Assembly (NCBI GenBank): GCA_038231495.1
Contig: JBBRLG010000476.1
Span: 1 to 5,842 of the forward strand
Origin: JBBRLG01 sp038231495
Lineage (GTDB): Bacteria > Planctomycetota > Planctomycetia > Gemmatales > Gemmataceae
Length of the DNA: 5,842 nt
Direction of reading: 5' to 3'
Shown: one piece after another, positions 1-4,777 of the stretch
Layout of the letters: each line of letters begins with the position of its first letter
Position numbering within the stretch: position 1 is the stretch's first letter
The notes under the pieces: generated by a model
What the model saw: the letters and a program-made list of their open reading frames with translations, nothing else
The model's database searches: none
What the model was told of the DNA's origin: nothing
Position numbers and translations under genes: made by a program

Positions 1-1
1 C

Positions 2-634
2 AAAGAGGCCCTCCGACTCGACCCCAAGCGTAGCGACGTTCGTAACGAACTGCACCGGGCCGAGCGGACGCGCGAACTGGTTCCCCGCCTGCCCGACATC
101 CTGGCCGGCCAAGCCAAGCCGAAGACGCCGGCCGAGGGGTGCGAGTTCGCCAAGCTGTGCGCTCAACCCTTTCAGAAGCGGTTCGCGACCGCCGTGCAGC
201 TGTTCGAGGACGCCTTCGCCGCCGACCCGAAACTAACCGAGGACCTGGGGGTCGCCCACGTGTACAACGCGGCCTGTTACGCGGCGCGGGCCGCCCGCGG
301 GGATGGGGTCGATGCCCCGGCCGACGCCGGCGCCCGCGCCGGCCTGCGGGCCAAGGCGTTCGCCTGGCTGCGAGCGGACCTGGCACTCTTCGGCAAGCAG
401 GCCGCCTCGTCGAATGCGGCCGAACGGGAGGTGGCGAATTCCCAGTTGGCGCAGTGGCTCGTGGACACGGACCTGTCGGGGTTGCGGCCGGGGCTGGGGC
501 GCATCGGCGTGCCGGCCGCTGAACGAGGCGAGTGGGACCAGTTCTGGGCCGAAGTCCGGGCCACCCGCGAGGAAGCTCTTCGACCGCCCCCGCCGCCGGA
601 GCTGATCCCACCGCCGAGCGAAGTGAAGGAATAG
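2..634 (+). CDS. C-terminal part of a probable Ser/Thr kinase/TPR protein (5' end outside window)
   Basis: The frame is open from the left edge to TAG at 632-634 and gives 210 residues, so the start lies outside the window. It opens with the end of a TPR-like helix (KEALRLDPKRSDVRNEL). A conserved block follows (LPDILAG, then FEDAFAADPKL, then YNAACYAA), and the last third reads LRADLALF, LVDTDLSGL and WDQFWAEVRATREEAL. From memory, this order is typical of the C-terminal end of large Gemmata-type Ser/Thr kinases that carry a TM segment and TPR repeats. The kinase domain itself is not visible, so kinase identity is inferred. The protein ends in a proline-rich tail (PPPPPELIPPP). The next kinase begins 33 bases downstream on the same strand, suggesting a tandem pair. 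A second copy of this module occurs at 3308-3631. It could also be a stand-alone TPR protein. Confidence 0.8.
   Translation, partial: KEALRLDPKRSDVRNELHRAERTRELVPRLPDILAGQAKPKTPAEGCEFAKLCAQPFQKRFATAVQLFEDAFAADPKLTEDLGVAHVYNAACYAARAARGDGVDAPADAGARAGLRAKAFAWLRADLALFGKQAASSNAAEREVANSQLAQWLVDTDLSGLRPGLGRIGVPAAERGEWDQFWAEVRATREEALRPPPPPELIPPPSEVKE
341..624 (+). repeat. Direct repeat copy 1 (kinase tail module)
   Basis: This stretch aligns without gaps to 3335-3618 at an offset of 2994 bases. Bases 456-498 are identical to 3450-3492 (43 bases). Over 456-624 I count 15 mismatches in 169, about 91% identity. The upstream part is more diverged. The frame is preserved because the offset is a multiple of three. 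Confidence 0.85.
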
Positions 635-653
635 CATGGTTCGTGTTCCAGAC

Positions 654-658
654 GGAGG
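654..658 (+). promoter_or_regulatory. Ribosome binding site of the truncated kinase
   Basis: GGAGG lies 9 bases before ATG 668 and 6 bases before an in-frame GTG at 665. Both distances are workable. The ATG is preferred as the stronger codon, and the two choices differ by one residue only. Confidence 0.55.
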
Positions 659-667
659 CCGTCAGTG

Positions 668-1654
668 ATGGACCAGCCGACACGCAGCCTGTCCTCGCAC
701 CCGAACGCGAACGACCCGACGGCCGCACCGAACGGGCCGGCCTGCGCTCATTCTTCCGAATTGTTGCCGGCCACGGCCGCGGGCCGTTACGCCTTCCTGG
801 ATGAACTCGCGCGCGGCGGCATGGGCGTCGTCTACCGCGCGACCGACACGGTCCTGGGCCGAGAAGTCGCGGTCAAGTTGCTGAGCGATCGGTTCGACCC
901 GGACGCGGCTGCCGCCCGTCGGTTCGTGGACGAAGCGCGCATTGCCGGGCAGCTACAGCACCCCGGCATCCCGGCCGTGCATGACCTCGGCACGCTGCCC
1001 GACGGCCGTCCGTTCCTGGCGATGAAGCTGGTCAAGGGCAACACGCTCGAAGCCTTGCTCCGGGACCGGGTGGCCTCGGCGGTTGAGCGCGGCCGGTTCG
1101 TCGCGGTGTTCGAGCAGATCTGTCAGGCGATCGGGTATGCCCACGCGCACCAGGTCATCCACCGCGACCTGAAGCCGTCCAACGTCATGGTCGGCAGTTT
1201 CGGCGAAGTGCAGGTCATGGACTGGGGTTTGGCAAAGGTATTGGCGAGCCGGGAGCGTGAGCGACCGGAGTTGGACGCCGGCGAGACGGCGGCTGGCACC
1301 AAGATACAAAGCACGCGCGACAGTGACGGCTCGGAGACGCAAGCCGGGTCGGTGCTGGGCACGCCGGCGTTCATGCCGCCGGAACAGGCGATCGGAGCGA
1401 TTGACCAGATCGACGCCCGCAGCGACGTGTTCGGCCTGGGAGCGATCCTGACGGTGACCCTGACGGGCCAGCCGCCGTTCGTCGGCGACACGGCCGAAGC
1501 GACGCGGCAGGCGGCGGCGAAGGGCAAGGTGGGCGACGCCTTTGCCCGGCTGGACGCCAGCGGGGCGGAGCCGGAGTTGGTGGCGCTCTGCAAGCGCTGC
1601 CTGGCGGCGGAGAAGGCCGACTCGTCCCACGAACTGATTGCTGCTACATCGTGA
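668..1654 (+). CDS. Serine/threonine protein kinase, truncated right after the catalytic domain
   Basis: This 328-residue Hanks-type kinase would transfer phosphate from ATP to Ser/Thr of unknown targets. Visible motifs are the glycine loop ARGGMGVVY (48-56), VAVK with Lys70, the helix C Glu89, HRDLKPSN (165-172, catalytic Asp167), DWG with Asp185 in place of DFG, GTPAFMPPEQ (231-240) and helix F Asp253. A variable low-complexity stretch (about 192-226) precedes the activation-segment end. Residues 1-39 are a polar leader. Homology stops at CLAAEKAD (311-318), where family members normally continue DRP..., supplying the helix I arginine and then a TM segment and repeats. Here ten unrelated residues follow (SSHELIAATS) before TGA. 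The last codons overlap the 3' end of the opposite-strand 65-aa gene. The protein would be soluble and may be unstable without the helix I Arg. It is best seen as the head of a broken gene whose tail is at 3308-3631, though a functional minimal kinase is possible. Confidence 0.85.
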   Translation: MDQPTRSLSSHPNANDPTAAPNGPACAHSSELLPATAAGRYAFLDELARGGMGVVYRATDTVLGREVAVKLLSDRFDPDAAAARRFVDEARIAGQLQHPGIPAVHDLGTLPDGRPFLAMKLVKGNTLEALLRDRVASAVERGRFVAVFEQICQAIGYAHAHQVIHRDLKPSNVMVGSFGEVQVMDWGLAKVLASRERERPELDAGETAAGTKIQSTRDSDGSETQAGSVLGTPAFMPPEQAIGAIDQIDARSDVFGLGAILTVTLTGQPPFVGDTAEATRQAAAKGKVGDAFARLDASGAEPELVALCKRCLAAEKADSSHELIAATS

Positions 1655-1841
1655 TGTTCCAGTACTGTGCATACATCGCCCGACGAGTGTCCGGCTCGAG
1701 CAACTCCTGAAGCGCAGTGATCTTCGATGCGCTGATAATCTCGCGCAGCTTATCGCTGAGCGGAGCCGCCGCCGCCCGCTCGACGGTTTCTTTGGAAGCG
1801 TCGATCTTTTGGACAGCCAGGACGCCGTGTTCCGAACTCAT
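1644..1841 (-). CDS. Small uncharacterised protein, 65 aa
   Basis: I do not recognise this 65-residue protein. It runs from ATG at 1841 to TAG at 1644-1646. Support for a real gene comes from a strong GGAGGT 4 bases before the ATG and its position 20 bases after the stop of the GAF-like gene, in the same direction. The sequence looks soluble and mainly helical. It has alternating charged and hydrophobic positions (SKETVERAAAAPLSDKLREII, about 16-36) and a Trp/Tyr-rich end (MYAQYWNITM). There is no cysteine, signal peptide or membrane segment. Its 3' end overlaps the last 11 bases of the truncated kinase on the other strand. It would be the last gene of a cdd/GAF/small-protein unit. An accessory or partner role to the GAF membrane protein is only a guess from position. 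Confidence 0.6.
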   Translation of the reverse strand: MSSEHGVLAVQKIDASKETVERAAAAPLSDKLREIISASKITALQELLEPDTRRAMYAQYWNITM

Positions 1842-1845
1842 GGAG

Positions 1846-1851
1846 ACCTCC
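1846..1851 (-). promoter_or_regulatory. Ribosome binding site of the 65-aa gene
   Basis: The minus strand reads GGAGGT, 4 bases before the ATG at 1841, inside the 20-base gap after the GAF-like gene. This near-perfect Shine-Dalgarno sequence is the main reason to accept the small ORF as a gene. Confidence 0.65.
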
Positions 1852-1861
1852 GTTTGTAAAG

Positions 1862-2758
1862 TCAGTTACCCATTATAATCCCGGCAATGGCTAAAGAGCA
1901 ATTGGTAAGCGGGACTGTACAGCGATTGAGAGCATCAAAGGTGAATTCTTCAACCAACCCGTCCACGCTCATGACGCCGATTGGTTTGCGGTTACCGTCC
2001 ATTAGCGGCATTGAAATGACCCATTTCAGGTCCGGATCGATGATCTCGGCCAAGGCCGCGGTTATCTCGAACACCGCTTCCCAACCCCCGCCTTGATCGG
2101 AAGGCAGCCGAATTGCTACACGGGAGGAGCTTGATTCAAAGGCCCTTCCAGTTGCTCCTTGACCCGGTTTCAAAGGGATTTCAATTTCCTTTGGGCGATT
2201 CATGTTCTGGTGAAGGCCAGGTTTGATCTTCAGCACACACGGCTTGGCAGCGTCATTGTCGGTGTACTCGGGAAGAAAGACGTTGGCCCGCACCTGCGTA
2301 ATCTTGATATTTGCGTTGTAGCCCGACAAGAACTTTTGAGCCGCCTCCCTCGCCTCGTCCAGCGTCTCGAGGATCAGTCTTCGATCGGCACTGGAAAGGT
2401 GCCGCGGTCCAGGGACAGGCGGCGGCACCGGAGCCGGCCGCACCGGAAGCGGCGTCTCCTGGGTAAGGGCCTGGTAACGAATTAAGACCAAAATCGCTAC
2501 AATTAGCAGAGCACCTACCAGAATGCCGAGCGCTCCCAGTTTGAACGCGGTTTCGTAAGGCGGCGAAACCAGAGCCAGAGAACCCAATGCGATAATGCCA
2601 TAACAAACGTAGACAATGATCTTTAGCGCCGGGTTCGCGCCCCTCATCGCCAACGCGGCGACGTACCGGTTGTCCTGACTGCCGCCGCCCTGCTTGTCAT
2701 TGGCCATGGCGAGTCTTTCTGCGAGGTAATCTGAAACGATCCGAGTTCGTTCGGACAC
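1862..2758 (-). CDS. Two-TM membrane protein with cytoplasmic GAF-like domain
   Basis: This 298-residue protein has a polar N-terminus, two close membrane segments (about 46-64 and 72-94), a proline-rich linker (about 103-118) and a short helix (121-146). A mixed alpha/beta domain follows to the end. That domain resembles a GAF domain: a strand RANVFLP, then GQGATGRAFES (199-209), a hydrophobic strand WVISMPLMDG (246-255), and PIGVMSVDGL (259-268), the usual GAF closing strands. GAF domains bind small ligands such as cyclic nucleotides or act as sensory/dimer modules; the ligand here is unknown, and no output domain (GGDEF, kinase or phosphatase) is attached. GTG 2758 lies 4 bases after the cdd stop, suggesting coupling. 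ATG 2707 (residue 18, MANDKQGGG) is an alternative start, and neither has a strong Shine-Dalgarno. Hand-counted G+C near its 3' end is about 47-52%, against about 72% in a 60-base stretch of the kinase, hinting at foreign origin. Confidence 0.75.
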   Translation of the reverse strand: MSERTRIVSDYLAERLAMANDKQGGGSQDNRYVAALAMRGANPALKIIVYVCYGIIALGSLALVSPPYETAFKLGALGILVGALLIVAILVLIRYQALTQETPLPVRPAPVPPPVPGPRHLSSADRRLILETLDEAREAAQKFLSGYNANIKITQVRANVFLPEYTDNDAAKPCVLKIKPGLHQNMNRPKEIEIPLKPGQGATGRAFESSSSRVAIRLPSDQGGGWEAVFEITAALAEIIDPDLKWVISMPLMDGNRKPIGVMSVDGLVEEFTFDALNRCTVPLTNCSLAIAGIIMGN

Positions 2759-2762
2759 GACC

Positions 2763-3167
2763 TTAGCCTAGATTATCCGGACCGAACGCTGCGGGAAGTA
2801 GCTCGCTTACTTTTGCTTTCAGAATCTCCGGCCCGTCGCACACCGAGACGACCATCGCGTCCGGCCCGAATTCGTACAGCACTTGCCGACACGCGCCGCA
2901 AGGGGCCGAGGCCGTCGCGGTTGGGGTGTAGATCGCGATCGCCTTTACACGCCGCGCTCCCGCCGCCACGGCTTGAAAGGTCGCGTTCCGTTCGGCGCAA
3001 ATCGTCAAACCGTAAGAAGCGTTCTCGACGTTGCAGCCGGCAAAAACCCGGCCATCGTCCGTCAGCAAGGCGGCGCCAACCGAGAAACGGCTGTAGGGGC
3101 AGTAAGCTTGTTGGCTTGCGGTGCGCGCCGCGTCCGCCAACCGTTGCATTTGATCGTCCAGAATCAT
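2763..3167 (-). CDS. cdd: Cytidine deaminase
   Basis: Cdd hydrolyses cytidine and deoxycytidine to uridine and deoxyuridine plus ammonia in cytoplasmic pyrimidine salvage. The 134-residue length fits the small homotetrameric class (about 130-136 aa). Visible signatures are PYSRFSVGAALLT (24-36), the substrate-binding GCNVENASYG (44-53), the zinc/catalytic motif CAER (57-60: Cys ligand and proton-shuttling Glu), and PCGACRQV with the two other zinc cysteines. The C-terminal SELLPAAFGPDNL also matches the family end, so the protein looks full-length and active. AAGGAG lies 6 bases before ATG 3167, which fixes the start. It is the first gene of a minus-strand unit, followed after 4 bases by the GAF-like gene. 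Its presence between the head and tail of a split kinase suggests it arrived as part of an insertion or rearrangement. Confidence 0.96.
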   Translation of the reverse strand: MILDDQMQRLADAARTASQQAYCPYSRFSVGAALLTDDGRVFAGCNVENASYGLTICAERNATFQAVAAGARRVKAIAIYTPTATASAPCGACRQVLYEFGPDAMVVSVCDGPEILKAKVSELLPAAFGPDNLG

Positions 3168-3173
3168 CGGCCA

Positions 3174-3179
3174 CTCCTT
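3174..3179 (-). promoter_or_regulatory. Ribosome binding site of cdd
   Basis: The minus strand reads AAGGAG, 6 bases before the ATG at 3167. It is well placed and selects this start, which also matches the family N-terminus. Confidence 0.7.
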
Positions 3180-3261
3180 GCTATATTGAATCTAGCGACT
3201 CGTGCCGCGGGTCCATCTTCCGATTTCACCCGTACAGAGGTCGCCAGTGACCCAAGTTTGA

Positions 3262-3291
3262 TTTATAACAAAGCGCCGCAACTGCTCGCAA
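3262..3291 (-). promoter_or_regulatory. Candidate sigma70-like promoter for the cdd unit
   Basis: On the minus strand TTGCGA (3286-3291, 4 of 6 to TTGACA) is followed after 18 bases by TATAAA (3262-3267, 5 of 6 to TATAAT). The -10 ends about 95 bases before the cdd start, in a locally AT-rich patch between cdd and the kinase tail remnant. This is a by-eye match, and planctomycete promoters are poorly defined. If real, it lies at the edge of the inserted segment. Confidence 0.25.
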
Positions 3292-3307
3292 GCCAAGCAC
3301 GTGCCAG

Positions 3308-3631
3308 GTGGTGCGTCCGTTGGGCGACCGCTTGGCCCTGCGTGGGAAAGTGCTTGCCTGGCCTCGGACCGACATAGCTCTATGGCAGAAGCAGGCTGCC
3401 TCGTCGAACGCAGTAGAACGGAAGATGACGGCCGACCTGCTGGCGCACCGGCTCGTGGACACGGACCTGTCGGGGTTGCGGCCGGGGCTGGGACGCATCG
3501 GCGTGCCGACCGCGGAACGAGACGAGTGGGACCAGTTCTGGGCCGAAGTCCGGGCCACCCACGACGCGGCGCTCAAGCCGCCCCCGCCGCCGGAACTGAT
3601 CCCACCGCCGCGCGAAGTAACGGAGAAATAA
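3308..3631 (+). pseudogene. Orphan C-terminal fragment of a Ser/Thr kinase/TPR protein
   Basis: This 107-codon frame matches the last third of the left-edge protein (2-634) residue for residue. Shared stretches include KQAASSNA, LVDTDLSGLRPGLGRIGVP, EWDQFWAEVRAT and the proline tail PPPPPELIPPP. No kinase domain, TM segment or TPR precedes it, and the frame closes at TAA 3266-3268, so it cannot be a whole member of the family. The GTG at 3308 has no visible Shine-Dalgarno. AWPRTD replaces AWLRAD, putting a proline in a predicted helix, as expected for relaxed constraint. It points the same way as the truncated kinase at 668-1654 and is probably its detached tail. A faint match (TATAAC, as in the YNAAC region of the other copy) hints that homology reaches back to about 3264 with a frameshift. 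A translated small peptide is not excluded. Confidence 0.75.
3335..3618 (+). repeat. Direct repeat copy 2 (kinase tail module)
   Basis: This is the partner of 341-624. It is a coding duplication from tandem kinase paralogues, not a mobile-element repeat. Such repeats could promote deletion or gene conversion between the copies. Confidence 0.85.
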
Positions 3632-3650
3632 GGTCTTTGGTTTTGTCGCT

Positions 3651-4766
3651 TCACCCCGCCACCGCCCGCGCGATCGCGTCGTGCATCCACGCCAGTTCCG
3701 CGGCGCTCACCCCGTTGTCGGCGAACGGGACGATTTGTCCGCTGCCGATGGCTTGCAAGCCCCGGCGTTGCAGCCGTAACTCTCTCAACTCGGAAGAGGT
3801 CAGGTCGCGCGTCCGCCGGAAGATTAAACCGCGCCGGCGGACGGTCAAGCCGCCGGGGTGGGCCTCGATCTGGTAGCGCACGAACGCCCGCGGCAGCACC
3901 ATGAAAAAGAGGCCGTAGAACACGCCCAGTCCGGCGAAACCTAGCGTGACGTAGACCGCCGGCAGAAGGTGTTCGTGCCCGTCGCCCGGGTTCTTACCCG
4001 TATACGAGACGATGCCGAAGCCAATCGCCGCACCGACGGCGGTGAGTATCAACGTCAGGAGGAGCGGATACCAAACCAGACTGAGCAACCGTGGCCGTGG
4101 GATTTCCAGGAAAAGCCACGAGCCGTCGATGGTGCAGATGCAGCGCGCTTTCGGCGGCAGTGGCGGTAGGACGAGATGGTCGGGGTCCGAAGTTTGTTCA
4201 GCGGTCGTCGCCGTGCGCAGACGGTCGCGCAACGACTTGCCCACGTCGGCCGCTGCGGTATGGACGGGCTGCGCCGGTGTGGCATCGACCAAATCGAAAC
4301 CAAGGTACGCCGCGACTTCTTCGCCGACCTGCCGCGCCTGGAGGTAGTCCTTTTTCACGGTCAATTCGTCGGTTCGGCCGGTGCCGGCAAGCTGGATCGC
4401 ATAGAGAGTGCGGTATCGGCGACCGTCGCGGCGCATTTCCTTGGCGATCCGCACCGTCGTGTAGCGGTCCAGTCGCCGCGTCCGAAACCACAGCGGCAAC
4501 AGCCAGCCGCGCCAGACACGCGCCCGGCCGCGGCGGCGGTCGATCGCTACGCCGCGTGCGGACAGGACGCCGAAAAGCCCCTTGAGGCCGAAGTAGCTGC
4601 CGACCGTTGCGAAGCCGTAAAGGAAGAGTACGTTCGTGTGAAATACGACTGCGAGGGTGGCAAAGAAAAAGCCGGCAAGCAAATCCAGCGCGTGCCAGAA
4701 CGTACCGGGGCCGAAGCGTTCGGAGTAGGAGAGCGTGCCAACGTCGTCCGCAGCGGGCGGGTTCAT
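3651..4766 (-). CDS. Four-TM membrane protein with PH-like segments, paralogue A
   Basis: I do not recognise a named family for this 371-residue protein. It has two hydrophobic pairs (about 23-42 with 47-69, and 228-254 with 268-290). After each pair comes a beta-rich, Arg-rich segment: 71-160 (GVAIDRRRGRARVW..., ending in helix QARQVGEEVAAYLGF) and 300-370 (AHPGGLTVRRRGLIFRR..., ending in helix AELAWMHDAIARAVA). The layout of two TMs then strands then one C-terminal helix, repeated twice, resembles bacterial PH-like (bPH) membrane proteins; this is inference. A linker at about 162-206 carries KSLRDRLRT and a proline run. The ATG at 4766 has AGGAAGGT just upstream, overlapping the stop of the paralogue 9 bases away, so translation is probably coupled. 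The gene is convergent with the kinase remnant, with 19 bases between their stops and no clear terminator hairpin. Confidence 0.85.
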   Translation of the reverse strand: MNPPAADDVGTLSYSERFGPGTFWHALDLLAGFFFATLAVVFHTNVLFLYGFATVGSYFGLKGLFGVLSARGVAIDRRRGRARVWRGWLLPLWFRTRRLDRYTTVRIAKEMRRDGRRYRTLYAIQLAGTGRTDELTVKKDYLQARQVGEEVAAYLGFDLVDATPAQPVHTAAADVGKSLRDRLRTATTAEQTSDPDHLVLPPLPPKARCICTIDGSWLFLEIPRPRLLSLVWYPLLLTLILTAVGAAIGFGIVSYTGKNPGDGHEHLLPAVYVTLGFAGLGVFYGLFFMVLPRAFVRYQIEAHPGGLTVRRRGLIFRRTRDLTSSELRELRLQRRGLQAIGSGQIVPFADNGVSAAELAWMHDAIARAVAG

Positions 4767-4769
4767 GCG

Positions 4770-4777
4770 ACCTTCCT
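4770..4777 (-). promoter_or_regulatory. Ribosome binding site of paralogue A, overlapping the upstream stop
   Basis: The minus strand reads AGGAAGGT from 4777 to 4770, 3 bases before the ATG at 4766. Its first two bases fall in the TAG stop (4776-4778) of the preceding gene. This arrangement is typical of translational coupling between co-transcribed genes. Confidence 0.55.

Noticed and set aside
953..1672. 239-codon open frame antisense to the kinase
   Set aside because: Long antisense frames are common in high-G+C genes. Its protein has no recognisable motif and it lies wholly across a well-supported kinase.
1638..1859. 73-codon + strand frame opposite the 65-aa gene
   Set aside because: The minus-strand frame has the strong Shine-Dalgarno and operon spacing, while this one has neither.
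1644..3167. cdd, GAF and small protein as a phage-defence system
   Set aside because: Cdd looks like an ordinary salvage enzyme and the GAF protein carries no effector domain. Nothing in the sequence shows a nuclease, toxin or nucleotide-signal synthase.
1619..3209. Imperfect direct repeat (11 of 13) around the cdd unit: 1619-1631 and 3197-3209, core GACTCGT
   Set aside because: The exact core is only 7 bases and recurs elsewhere in the window (for example near 5331). No terminal inverted repeats accompany it, so it is too weak to call a target-site duplication.
3632..3660. Bidirectional terminator between the convergent kinase remnant and paralogue A
   Set aside because: No stem-loop of useful length with a T-run is visible in the short gap.
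3301..3876. 191-codon + strand frame across the kinase remnant and the end of paralogue A
   Set aside because: It overlaps the homology-supported frame of the remnant in another phase and reads into an antisense region. It has no recognisable content.
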